Origin: Cyanoderma ruficeps
Taxonomy: Eukaryota > Chordata > Aves > Passeriformes > Timaliidae
Assembly (NCBI GenBank): GCA_008694505.1
Contig: VZDJ01007755.1
Coordinates: forward strand, 10,685,134 to 10,749,133
Direction of reading: 5' to 3'
Length of the DNA: 64,000 nucleotides
Shown here: piece by piece, positions 27,901-40,788 of the stretch
Position numbering within the stretch: the first letter of the stretch is position 1
Layout of the letters: each line of letters starts with the position of its first letter
Program-made: the position numbers and the translations under genes
The notes under the pieces: generated by a model
Databases searched by the model: none
What the model was told of the DNA's origin: nothing
Seen by the model: only the letters and a program-made list of their open reading frames with translations

Positions 27901-30900
27901 TGTCTTTTTTTTACTAATTTACCATTTATTGAAATAGGAACTATTATCCCATATTTATTTATCTTTTTCAATTAACTCTACCTATCAAATCTTTCAAGAG
28001 ATGTTGTCCTTTTAGCTCTCTTTTCTTAGTCAAACTTGTAGAAACATATCTAAAAAAATCAAAGAAAAAATTTACTCCAAGTGTATGCAGAATATTTATC
28101 ATTAATTTTGAAAATACGATGTCTCCAAATACTCAGACTATGCCCATGGGATTTTAGTTGAAAGTGAGTTCAGAGCATAAAGATAAAGTTTCTTCTTATT
28201 TAATAATTGTGGTGTAGGTGGGTTCTGGTGCCGTGCCCATATGAATTCCCAGTGCACACTTAATTCTTTGACGGTTCAGGACTTCCCCAGTCACGTGCAC
28301 AAGTGAGATAATAAATCAGCTTGAGTCAATGGAACAACCTGAAAACTGACTGACCCATCATAATAAAATATTTGATTGATGTTTACAGCAGCCCTACAGT
28401 TGGTCGTTTTGAATGGTTGAATCTTTTTCCCCACAGCACCTTCCCCTGTGTCTGGCCCAATTTGTTGTCCTAGATGTGCCAATTACCATCTATGGTGGAG
28501 TGTCCCAAAGTCTCCCTGCTGCAGAAGTGTCTAACTGTGGGCAGTTGAGACATTTGTAAAAGTCAGCAGAAACTGCTCCAGCAGAAATGGTCACAGTCCT
28601 TAAGAGGTGCTCTGTGTGTAGTTATGATGTATCCATAGCAATGAGTTGTACATGCATTGGGATGATCACAGAGCATCGGGGTCAGTTGATTTGTAAGAAG
28701 AGAATGGAATATTAATTTGAGGAGTCTCTCCGGATTCAACTGAATGCTGCACTGTGAAGATCCCTTTGACTGAACCAACTATCACCACTGGACAGACATC
28801 AGCCATTCTGATTTAGAGGTCTGGTTCTCCATGCAAGTGTTACCTTATTCCAAGATTCCAATAAATTATTATTTTTTCCTTTTAAAAAGTACTTTGTCCA
28901 AATGTCTGTGCAGCAAGCCCAGATTTGGATGACAATGCAGTATAGAAATAAATAAAATTGCATTTCCCAGTTTTGCCAGGTGTTTTTTCAGCTCTATTGC
29001 CTCCTAATGGCAGATTTCTTTGCCAGGAGGAAGATTTGTCCCTTCTTCTGGTGAATCTTTTGAATTCCTCTTGCAGGTGAGGTTTCATGGAAGGTAACAT
29101 TTTCAGGCTGCAGCAGAACATTCGTGGGGTATGGAAATAGTTCTGCAGCAATTAGAGCTAATTGCAGTTAATTCTTAACTGGTTTATGATGGACTTTCCT
29201 TTCAGAGGGTTTTATCCTTGGACTCCTATGACTGGAGGCAGTCGATTCTCATGAAACAGCATGAGCAGATCCTCATGAGCAGTAGCAACATGGAGTGAAC
29301 TCCTGGTTTCAGTGTGTCAAGACAATGCAGAATTGTTTCAAATGCAGTTGCTCCACACATTTGCCCTGTAGAAGAGCCAGATCTTCCCTCATAAATTTAA
29401 CTAAGAGATGAACCTCATAAACAAGCATGGATTTATAACATCGATCAGCTTTCTCCCTTGGATGGTTGAAGTGTTTGCTTCCATGTCATGTCTTTGTGTC
29501 CCCACCGCACAATTCCCTTTTCTCTCTTTTTGTCAGGCTGGACCATCACCTCTTTAGAAAGTTAATATGAGCACTGCTCTTTATTAACTGTTTTCAGCCC
29601 TTCTCTGAGGCTTCCAAGATACTCTGTGGCTCTTGTTTCCCAAGTCTCCACATCAGCAGCACTGAGTTGGTGCTTCTTAAATTTAGGCACTGGAGTATGT
29701 GGTGACCTGCCTGTCTTAGGCCTCCTTAGGTAAGCAGCTTCACCAGTATTCCTTTGTTTGGTGACTAGCAAGACTAATATTTTTCTCTAGGAAAAAAAGG
29801 TACATGGCAAGAAATCTATTTATTCCTCTTTCAGCTGTTATCTAGAAAAGGGGAAATGCTCCCAGGGAAAATGAAGGTATCAATGCTTAGTGTTCAGGAC
29901 TTCTTTATCCTTGGGAAAAAGTCTCAAATGATTTCTCAGAGGATTTGGTTCACTGCTGCTCCAAGTTCTCTTGATAATATGCCTCATTTTTAACAAAAAG
30001 GTGGATATTTTCTCTCCAAATATTTTCCCTTTTATATTTCTTGTTTAATGAGAGCTCACAGGTACACAATATACTGCCAAGATTACTATTCTCCTTCTGG
30101 GTGGCTGTGAAGTCCATATCTGCTTCAAAGACTTTTCTGAAAAAGCTGCCTATGATTTTCTAATTTTTTATGGCAACTGTTTCTTGCAAATATCAAATGA
30201 ATAGAGATTGCTTAATCCTTCTCCATTTGTTTTGTTACACTACCACGGCATTTTAGTTTACTTGAAGCTGTTCCACTAACTTAGTTTCTCTTGTGCTGTC
30301 ATTTGGTGTTAACTCGTTCACTCACAGCCACTGAGGTCCAAAGAAGTCTGTTGCATTTGAAAAAAACAAAACTAAAACAAACCTTGTTTGTTTAACATGA
30401 ATCTATGGCCTGACACACCACCACTCATGCAAGTCTGGTAAAATGCCTTTCCCTAAAAATGCTTTATCTTGAAAGAGATTCATTTCCATCATATTCTTGC
30501 TTTATCTCCACCATCAGTTCTGTCTACTAAACCTTGAAGGAGAGACTTGTGTCTCACTCAGCACAACTTTGGGCAAAACATAGTGGAACCAGCAGTAAGG
30601 GTATCACATTCCCTCTGTTTATGTATAAATACAATGGAAGTAAACCCCATGGTACCACTTCTAGAGAGTTCTAAACTGATGTGATATATGAAGGTATTTA
30701 AGCTATAACTGCTTAGAAGCAGCTGAAGCTGGAAGTTGGATATAAACTGAATATGAAATGGGCATTTTGTCTCCTTTTTGAGAATCCTTCTGATTGCTTT
30801 GTTGCTGTTGTGCACAGGTAGTCTGTTCCTACTCAGACCTTGGACACCTTGCTCACTGCTTTCAACTGTAAAACTGATCTCCCTAGGTTCCCTATACAAT

Positions 30901-33900
30901 CAACAGTTACAGATTGGGTATCTAAACCTATTCAAATCAATGTTTGGCAAAAGGTAGTTTTTTGAACAAAGTTCTCCAGTCTAAATTTTAAAATATCTGT
31001 TCCTATGTGAATTACTATTTTAAAAAGTGATGGAGAAATTATGATCAAACAAAACACTCCTTTGTGCTGACGGAGGTTTCCATTCCATTGCAACTGATTC
31101 ACAACTGTCAAAAATGTAGAAATATAGGAGTCACTTTGTGACTGTGTGTGAGCTGAACTGACTTTTAAGAAAAGGGAGAACATTTTGCTCTTCTTGTGCT
31201 AATAATTCATGACTACAGCTTTCTCCTTCAGATGTGCCTTGACTAATCTAATGTTTTATTCACATTTTTCAGAAATGTGATTTTTTAATTGTTGTTTGGC
31301 TTGCATTTTATATCTTAAAAAAGTGACTTTTGCCAAATTGACTATTGACTTCTTAAAGACAACCAGACATTGCATGTTAATTTTATGGAACTATGTGTGG
31401 GTCGCATGCTGAAAAAGTCTGGGGTAAAATTATCTCCCATCAAATGCAGAGGACTTGGCTGTCTCAAAAGTAATTTGATTTCCATAAAGAGTTCTCACCC
31501 AAACTCTGAGGAAAACTCAGAATTAGTTCTCACCTAAACTCTTTCATGGGCTTTTGGTTGAGATTTCAGTGAAAGCAGATTTCCCTCCCAATGTCTTCAC
31601 ATAGCTTAAGAAAGTGGTAGATGCAAAAATTAACTGCCATAAATCCTGATATGAAGTTGGCACAAAGATCCCAGGAGAAAAAAAACATCACATATGCTCT
31701 TGAAAAATAGTGAAATAATGTCTCAAACCAGAACCCTGGACATCAGGCACATTGCTTATTTAGCCATGATTCCTATGCCATGGACCATGGTTGGGTTCAA
31801 TATTCTTTCAGGCTGGAATTCAGAAGTTTGACATGCAAATCACACTCATTTAAAAGAATGAATCCATAAACAATTAAGAAATATGGACTAAGACATTTGT
31901 GTGTATTTTTTCATCTGTTAATGGGTAATTAGAAATATAATTGATTTATATTATCATTGATAAATGATTTGTGAACCATATACTGAGTGGGAACCTGAGT
32001 AAATTGGACAGCTATCATCTAGTCTGTGAAAATTTAGATGGCTGTCTGAAAATCACATTATTCAGCTCATCAAGACAAATGAGGGCATGACATTAGTAGA
32101 ATTGGCATCTTCTGCAAAGGTTATAAAACATTTTTTGTCTTTAAAAAGCTATGTGGCATTTTCTACTGAAACAATACAGAAATAAGCAATTTTAAAAAAT
32201 TATTCCAAATTATTCCAATTAAAACAAAATTATTATATTATTATTTTTCTCTAGGCATTTCACAAACATACTTCCTTCTTACTGTCTATGCTGACTCCTA
32301 GCCTTAAGGAGTAGGCAGCAATTGCATTTGGCATAGCTCTGAGCACATTGCTGATATCTAGTGCAGAGTAGAAAATGTGAATGAGTGACCACAATCAGCT
32401 GTTGATAGAATACTTTTTGTCCATCTATCTACCAAAATTGTGTCTGGGTACCGATATCCTCTGGTCTATGCTGAAGAAGTAATTTGTAATTCAGCTGCAC
32501 AGGAAAATAGGACACAACATCCTTTTTTCTAGGGCAAAATGTGCTTTAGAATCCTCTTAGGGTGGGAGATGGCTTGGCAATGGGAAGCTATTTAAATTAG
32601 TTGGTGTTCTCACTTCCATTTATAACACCTGCAGTATTTGAAATTACCACGTTGGCTCCTCAGTGATGTATTTGCATAAAAATTGGTCATCCCTGCAGCT
32701 TTTGTTACCACACACACTCAGAAATCTATGTATGGAATTACAAGGGCTCAATAAACAAAATGCCCACTTCCACATCACATTAATTCTAAAAGGAAAAGGA
32801 GAAGGCCTATATACAAAAAGATGAGAGTAATCATATATTATGCCACTAAGAATAAATACACTTGAGAACACTATGTCAAATAGTGAATCCCAGAGACTAC
32901 TATCCTACATGTTCATTTACCTGTTGATTCTTTTTCCAATATGGAACACCATTTAAACCCAGCAGAAGAAACCCCTGGGTCCTAGACCCACCAATAAAAG
33001 CAACTTCCATTATAAAAGACTTCTAGCTAAATTCACCACCTTTGCAACTTGACTGATGTTTATTTTCTCTGAGTTGTCCTAAATATAAGAACTGTACAAG
33101 AAAGAAGGGCATACCTGTCCCTGGTAATTGTAAGGGCAAATTATATGCTCAAGAATGAACATATTTTTAAAAACAAAAATGTAATGTTCAAAACCTGCTT
33201 TAAATGCATAATTGCACCAAGATGATTTATCTTTCCTGAAATATTTTTTGTTACAGGGACAGCCTCTTCAAGTGGCCTAGAAGTGAAGCCTCTATTATGG
33301 TTATTACTATGATTGTAATCACTATTTAAGTGAAAATAAGAATAAATCTTGAGGAAAGAAGAGAGGCTTTAGACGCAAGGTATTACCATCAGGTAAGAGA
33401 ACTCGAAAACATCTTGGGCCAGCAGAGCTGATGTTAATTACTCTGACACAAATAGCAGTTTTCCAGATTATGATCTTATGACTTAAGGTCATTGCTACTC
33501 CTGGAGATAGCAGGGCAGATTTTACTGCAATGTTTGATGCGTGTCTTAGCAATCATGCATAATACTGGGAGCATCTCAGGACTCACTGATTGATTTCCTG
33601 AGGGGTCATTTAATTTGTTGATGGATCCCTCAGCCACAAAGGATTAGATAGATATGAAAGGAGGATGACATATGCATAGGCCTGGTTAATCAATCACTAA
33701 AACCTAAAGCAGCATGCTTTAGAAGAGCAGTCTAAACTGAGTTTGGAATCATGATTCTGAATCCAGTGCGTATGTGAGGACCATAATGCAGGCTAGGAAT
33801 TTTCACCCACACAATTATTCTGTTGTATCACCTTATCAGCAAAAGAGAAGATAAATTTCATATATTTTCAGCTGGCTTAGTAGAAGTTGTTGTGAAAGTT

Positions 33901-34335
33901 GTCATTAACTGTGGTGGCTAAAAGATAAACCGCACAGAAAATTATATAATGTAAAATTTTGTTTCAGTCTGAAGCTCAGCTCCAATTAAATAATATTTTA
34001 ATGCATGCACAAGCATTATCATGAATATAAAATTACTGGGTTTAATATTACTGTTATATGTCAAAAAACCAAAATAATCTTAAAATATACAATGTATGAC
34101 AATTTCTAAATGTGAGTTCATGTTTACACACAAAAATATGCATGAAAGTGCTTTTTTTGCAAAAAAATGTATCAATCTGGTAGGAAAAAGAAGGCTGCTG
34201 TATAAGAATATAGTATGTTCAGAAACAATTTTACTTCCAGAAATGCAAACACCAATACCTTGACCATAAACTTTTCTAGTACAAGCCCTGACAAAGGCAT
34301 CATTAATGGTATTTTGGTGGTTTGATATCCAGCAC

Positions 34336-34473
34336 CAGCCTGGCAAAGAAGTATTTGGACAATATTCTCAGGAACGTGGTGTAGCTCTTGGGGGTGGTGA
34401 TGTGCAGGGCTGGGAGTTGGAGTCAATGATCCTGGTGGGTCCCTTCCTATTCAGCTTATTCTGGTATTCTGCG
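34336..34473 (+). mobile_element. CR1 LINE 3' fragment
   Basis: The segment contains CTGGCAAAGAAGTATTTGGAC, then TGTGCAGGGCTGGGAGTTGG, and GATCCTGGTGGGTCCCTTCC, followed by a decayed ATTCTGGTATTCTG tail. This is the order found in CR1 3' ends, but of a different subfamily from the copy at 1.9 kb. It is 5'-truncated and has no coding capacity. The left edge is approximate. Confidence 0.8.
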
Positions 34474-34710
34474 ACATGAGACTGAAGAGGGGGATCTACA
34501 AAATCAAATAGATTGCTCCATGAGTCACCCATTTTATATGGAAGAAAAAATGCTGATGCAGTTTGAAGATTACACAGCCGAAAAAGTTAGTATATGCTAG
34601 TAAGAGTTTCTATGGAAATGCTGATATTGACAATTTTGTATTGATAATTTTAGGGGAAGGGGCTGTAGTTCAATAAATACAATCTCTACTCTTTGAGGAG
34701 CATTATCAAG

Positions 34711-35263
34711 TGTTGTGTTGGTTTTGGCTGAGGCAGAGTTGACTTTCTTCACACCGGCTGGTGTGGGGCTTTGTTTTGGATTTGTGCTGATCGCAGGGTT
34801 GATAATACAGGGATGTTTTTGTTATTGTGAGCAGGGCTCGCACAGAGCCAAGGCCTTTTCTGCTTTTCGTGCTGCCAGGCTGGTGAGGGAAGTGGGTGTG
34901 CATGGGAAGTGAGGAAGAGACAGAATGGACAAGTGACCCAAACCTACCAAAAGGATATTCCAGACCATATGGCATCGTGCCCAGTATATAACGTGGAGGG
35001 AAGAACAGGGAAGGGTTGGATGTTTGGAGTGAAGGCTTTTGTCTTCTCAAGTCACCATTACATGAGATGGGGCCCTGCTCTCCCGGAGATGGCTGAACAC
35101 CTGCCTGCCAATGGGAAACACTGAGTTAATTCCTTGTATCACTTTACTTGTGCACAGCTTTTTCTTTCCCTATTAAACTGCCTTTATCTCAATCCACGAG
35201 TTTTCTACGTTTTACCCTTCCTATTCTCTGCTCAATCCTGCTGGCTGAGGTTAAACCATGACA
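34711..35263 (+). mobile_element. Avian endogenous retrovirus solo LTR
   Basis: This 553-bp element begins TGTTGTGTTGGTTTTGGCTG and ends TTAAACCATGACA. It carries a TATA box (TATATAA, 34985-34991) and an ATTAAA polyadenylation signal (35172-35177) in the expected order, with typical internal phrases such as GGAGATGGCTGAACACCTGC. No primer-binding site, gag or pol follows it, so it is a solo LTR left by recombination. A CR1 fragment lies about 240 bp upstream. No convincing target-site duplication is visible. Confidence 0.8.
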
Positions 35264-36820
35264 AATATGTCTGCATATAAAACTTCTAAATCCTTTCCAG
35301 AAATACTGGGGTTTGCATTTATTAAGAAATATCATTAATGCTTTATTTTATATTTATATGGGTTTTTCAACAATATTTTAGTTGATATTGAAAGAAAAAA
35401 TCTTGTACGTATTAATATTAGGTTTCAAATACAGTTTTTAGACCCTATATGTTAGAAATCACTGATGTTAATTATTCCCATTCCTGCCCAGACAGACTCT
35501 TAAATGGCAAGAGTATAACAGTTATAACATGGAAAACAACCAAAGAGTCACTTGAGTTTGTAGAGAACTGTAACAAGAAGAAACCTGAAGCAGAGTGGTT
35601 TTATCCCACCTTCTCTGATCCTGTTTCTCCCTTCTCAAACATTTCTGACTTTCCATATCTTTAAATGCTGACTGTAAGTCTGGCATTCTGTTGATTTTTT
35701 TAAATGTGCAATTCATGAAACAGCTCCTCACTGCCCCACAAATTGAGAACTCTTTGTGTTCTCATTTCATGTTTTGTAAGGAAGCAGGAATAATTAGACT
35801 ATAATAAGGAAATCTTGGCAAGTCTCAAAAGAAAATTCTCAAAAGAGAGATTATGTTTTTATTGCTCAAATTGTACCTACTCCTCAAGATGACCCAAAAA
35901 CTGTGGTTCAATAAACACTGAAAGTACAAAGAATTCTTTCTCTCTTTCACTCCCATGTGCCTTTACACACATTAATGTAGGAGGGTCATAAAAGTGAAGT
36001 ACCAGGGATGAGGGCCTTTATTTAGCTGAGGCATGATAATTTAATACAAGGGTAATGCACATAATGTGTTGACTTGCAAATGGAATAACCTAGGATCTTC
36101 AAATGCAGACTTTCAATAAAGCAGTAATTTAAGAACACTTTTTTGAACTAATGCATTCAGACAATGCATGCCTTCTCTATTATCTATTCATGAAGTTGCC
36201 TCTCCCTCATACACTTGAAATAAATGTTGAATTGACTTTCTAACTAATTATAGAACAGTGTTAAGCAAGTCACAGCACAGTAACTTTAGCTGTAGTGTTC
36301 TGGGTGACTTCTGTAAGACTACAGGCACTTGGATTTCTTGGAAATAAGGATCTATGCAAGACAACTCCCCATCCTGTATTTGTAGTACACTCTTTCAGCA
36401 GACAAGCACAAGCAGTGCTCTTTTTAGGTCATTCCTCCACATCAGAGAAATGGGAGTGAGGTTTATTACCTGAAATTTACTTTTAAGCTCTACAGTCTTT
36501 TCAATCCCAAAAAGACACCATAAAATTGTCCCTTGTCTCTTCACCCTGAAAGTGCATCCCTCTCATCAACTAAATGGATACCAAAATAGGTGAACCCCTA
36601 CTAAAAATATGCCCTTACTTATATTCTTCCATACACTACATAGTCATTCTTCAGATTGCAAATTATATAAATAAAAATTAACTTCAGTTAATAAATTTGA
36701 TTATTACAAAATAAAGCATATCAAAATAATAGTATCATATATAGCTGTGGTTTAGATATAAATTCTCAGGAGCTAAAAGCTAACAACACCAATCTCTCAG
36801 CACCCATTTGCCCAAGAATA

Positions 36821-36884
36821 TTCAGGTCATTAGAGGTTCTAGTCCCTACAGTCTAGTAAGGACTAGAAGCTCTAATAACCTGAA
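36821..36884. repeat. 64-nt near-perfect inverted repeat (hairpin)
   Basis: The arms 36821-36845 and 36860-36884 are reverse complements over 25 bp with two mismatches, separated by a 14-nt loop. Each arm contains GACTAG or CTAGTC near the loop and an AGGT/ACCT end. The size fits a precursor-miRNA-like hairpin or the relic of a palindromic element. Nothing coding lies nearby. Confidence 0.8.
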
Positions 36885-37884
36885 AACAAACTAACAAACA
36901 AATAAATTTTCTTTTATTAAGTCTGTCATCAGACTTGATATATAAATAAATAAATACTCCTGGATGTTTATCTGTAAAATAATGAACAACCTCCACTGGT
37001 TCTGTGCCAAGATATGTTCTGTCAGGACCCCAGATAAACCTGCAGATTTTTTTTATGATAATCTGCTGCAGCCAGTCAGGGTTGGGTTTATTCATCCTCC
37101 TTTCCTACTTTCAGCCTGCTTATTTGATGGCTCTGGTCTAATTAGAGACATCACTGTTAGTGCTCCTTAGTGGAAGGAAGAGAATTTAGCCTCCATATAC
37201 AATTTACTGCAGCATTTAAGATTGTTTTCTCAGAGATTAGTAAAATTCTTTCTCTCTCTGATGTTGCAGGTCAATGTTAAATTCAGGTTATTCCTCACAC
37301 TACATCTTGTAGACATCATTGTTATGAGCAGTCAAAATGTTTTGACATATATTTTCTCTTCTTTCACTGAAATACTGCATTTTTTTTTAAATTATATTTT
37401 CCCTGAAAATCACAACATTTTGAATTAAATGCACACATGGGGCACGTCTCAAGGAGTTTTTGCTTGGCTACAGCCCGTTACCATGTGGCCCATAAAGACT
37501 TCATCCACTTCAATGCAACATGTGCATAAAACTGGGAAGGCAGGGGTGAGGGAGGGACAGGACAACATTGCAACAAGGGAAGCAATTTCTGAGAAGATTA
37601 GCCCATAAAAGCAGTCTTGAACAAAACTCCTGCTAGACATCGCAGGAACATATCCTGTCAACACATTCCAGGGATGCTATTTTTCAGCCTAAAAGTCAAG
37701 GTTTTATTGAGGCAAAAGATTGTGCTGCAGTCCTGCCCCCTGTTTTACAGCCACATTGTGGTTTCTTTCAATCCATTTTCTTTCTCTAGAGTTGGCTCAA
37801 TATAAATGATAAGAGGGCCTCCTTTTTCTGAGCTTTTAGTATGGCCTAGATTATTTCTTGGTTACAGCAAAATACTTTTGCTTT

Positions 37885-37927
37885 GGGGGGGGTAGGGAGG
37901 AAGGTGGGGGGAAGGAGGGAGTAGGGG
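37885..37927 (+). repeat. G-rich tract with G-quadruplex pattern
   Basis: There are five runs of three or more G (8, 3, 6, 3 and 4 G) separated by short loops of 2-8 nt. This meets the usual G3+N1-8 quadruplex pattern on the plus strand. It stands out in an AT-rich neighbourhood. Confidence 0.75.
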
Positions 37928-40773
37928 TTGTTGACTTTTTTTTCTTTAACCAGAGACAGAAAGAAATATGTCCTAAAGATAGGCTGATCCCTTCTAGGCA
38001 TAAAAGGACTTCTGTCTGCCCTAGCTGTCCTTTCTCTCTCATTTTCCTATTTCTGTGTAGGTGATAAAATGATGCTTGTTCTTGTATTGTTATTTATATT
38101 TTTATATGTTGCAGAGAAAAACAGGGGAAGAGGAGAGAAGAGTGAATGAGCATTGATAACAACTTAAACTCTGTGAGTCTGAGTCATAATGACCCTCACA
38201 TATAATTAGGATTTTAGGTAGGCGTGAATGACTATCACAACCATCCACCTTGTGATCCTTTTTGTTGATTCGGCCTTTTTTTCCTTCAAATCCATCATCA
38301 ATGAGTTTACATTTATTTATTACAAAAAGCACTTTTGCTTTCTGTGTATTTTCAAATGGCATAGATGCTTTAATGTCCAAAGAGAAGTGAAGGGACATCA
38401 ATTTTCAGAATTAGTCGTAAAAGCCTTATATAATTTTATAATGCCAAGTAGTTGATGCCTTTCAAGATTAATATCCAATGCTATGTTGTAAAATTGCAGA
38501 ATAAAAGTCAATCCTTACATGAGAGAGTTACAGCCTAAACACATTTATCTCAGAAGGTCTGAGCTGACTGGCTTAGTTACTGGAGCTCTATTTTAGTGGT
38601 GAGTAGATGTTTAAAAAGTGTTTATATTATAAAGGTGCCCCCTCCAGGAAAAAAATAGTTAAATTCACAGTACAGCGACAGACACACAGAGAAACAAACA
38701 CATTTTTCCCCACTAAATACATTAAACAGTAATAGCAAAAAATTAATGAAGGACAATAATTATAACAACAAGTAGAGCTGGCAGTGGAAGCAACAATTTA
38801 TTTGCAAAATCCATTTCCATTCGTCAGTCTTTTGCAACATTAGAAAGAAATATAAAGGAAGTAATATTTCATCAAGAAAAATATGTCTCTGGAGAGCATA
38901 AAATGTGAAGAAGGAGGAATTTTTTGTTGTAGTGTTTTGTTTTAGTTTGTTGTTTTTCCCAAATTGATTTTATATTTTGCAGGCAGGCATTTTATTGTGA
39001 GAGAATGTGGAGGTATTACTACATAAAACATACAGTTGCCTTGCCTTTTACATTCAATACTCCACTCAGTGTGTTAATGCCACGGAGAAATTGTGTAGCC
39101 ACTAACACATCCTGTCAGTGTGATGCTATGGTGGTTCCAGATTTTATTTGTGCTTAAGTATATGGTGAGTCAGAGCTGGAGTCATGACAGCATTAAATTA
39201 ACCTGCTTAAAATATGCTGGGAAAATACCTATTTAAAGGAACTTATGTCATTGTGTGTTTTACACCTAGTATTATTCTTTCACATCTGGAGTATCATAAA
39301 ACAGTGAAACATGATTTTTATAGGTTCTGAGAAAGATACATGCTATCCAAGCTAGGTTTATTGTAAGAAATTTTCATAGGTTTCAAAATTTTATGCAAAA
39401 TGTAAAGTGGCTTTTTTTAAAGATGAAGAAGCTACTCTCTATATAATGTAGTAATGTGTAATAGCATTAAAACCAAAAAAGATTGTACAATACATTTTAT
39501 CAAAGAGAAGGTTGAAAGCTATTTTAAAATTAAATTTCAAAAGTGTGAATTCTTTTGCTACTTTATACAAGTGTTTAGTTGTGGTAAGTAGAGCTCATTA
39601 ACCATATTATTTTTGAGAAATTAAGAAATTTATTCATTAAATTTCATTTAAAAGTGAATTGAGTGGCAGTTCAGGATCCAAGGTTTCAAATTGGCCAACA
39701 TTTTGATGCCATATCAATACTGCACCATCATCTTTTTCTTTTTCATTTGGCTCATTCAGCAATAGTCTGCAAACCAGAGCCCAAACCATAGTTTGAGAGC
39801 CTGGCTTTTAGCTTGGACTCACAGAAGCAAAAAGCACATCTCCAGCTGCTTTCACCTATTGATCTACTTCTACGGTGCTGAAATACTTCTTGAAGTCAGT
39901 GTAGCTGGATATTATACAAAATGATAGAACCTCTTCAGACAGATCCTTGAAGACAAGCTGGAATCAGCACTTTAAAACTTTACTTGTTATTTAGTTTGTG
40001 CATTTCTAACTAGCCCCTGATCTGCTGTTCACAGAGAAATTCAAGTTGGTACCAGTGGGAAAGATCTTTAAAGATTAAAGTAATCAACCATGAAAAAAAA
40101 TTATTTTACTTTACTTTTAGGCTGGTTTAGAGACTCTCCATCCCTGACTACTTCAAAGTCAGGATAAAGTGATTTTGCACTTTTTGCAAAAAGAGCAACA
40201 GAAAACAAAACAAAAAGAAAGGCAAACAAAATCTGAATACCTTTCTGAAAAGCTACTTCCAGCATTTCTGGATTTCTCCTGGACATCCAGGCTTCAGTCT
40301 GCCCTGGAGATGATCCCTGTAGGGAGGCTGACATCAAGCCGTACCTTAATTCTCTACAAACTGACAAAACAGTTTTGTCTTGCACCCAGTGGTGTAACCT
40401 CAACTAAACAAGTAAAGTGAGATTATGTCTTCTGTATCACAGGTATAAATGAAAATTAACTATTTTGATGCCAAAAATGGTCGAGTTTGAAGGAGACACA
40501 GTGGTTGACATAGCTAAGAAAAGCAACTTTTTGAGTGTGCAGGCTCTTTTTTATTCCTTTTATGAGCTGCTCTAACATTATATCTTGCTCCAGATCATGT
40601 TCTGTCATTTTGACTACAAGCACTTTTATAATTTTATTTTTGAGAAAAAGTCAATAGAGTGTCTCTGAACATACCATCAAATACTGTAAGTGGGAGCTGA
40701 ATCTTCTCTTTTGTCATAGGGCTGGGAAACAACAATTTCTTTCTCGACAGTTTCTGAGAAGGGTGGAAGTGGG

Positions 40774-40788
40774 AAAAAAAAAAAAAAA
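40774..40788 (+). repeat. Poly-A run (15 A)
   Basis: A homopolymer of 15 A is followed by GGAAAAAA. There is no recognisable retrocopy upstream of it. Confidence 0.9.

Larger units (their letters stand above)
13085..34335. other. Long intergenic stretch, no gene recognised
   Basis: About 21 kb without a supportable gene. Slightly GC-richer, non-recognised blocks lie at about 13.2-13.55, 14.28-14.65 and 15.7-16.0 kb and could be old repeats. Segments with homeodomain/octamer-like motifs near 20.86-21.0 kb and 27.6-27.85 kb could be conserved regulatory elements, but this cannot be judged from one genome. A 9-bp inverted repeat sits at 26737-26758. Confidence 0.55.

Noticed and set aside
34906..35124. 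71-codon ORF in the 34.7-35.3 kb region
   Set aside because: It lies inside the solo LTR and crosses its TATA region; not a gene.
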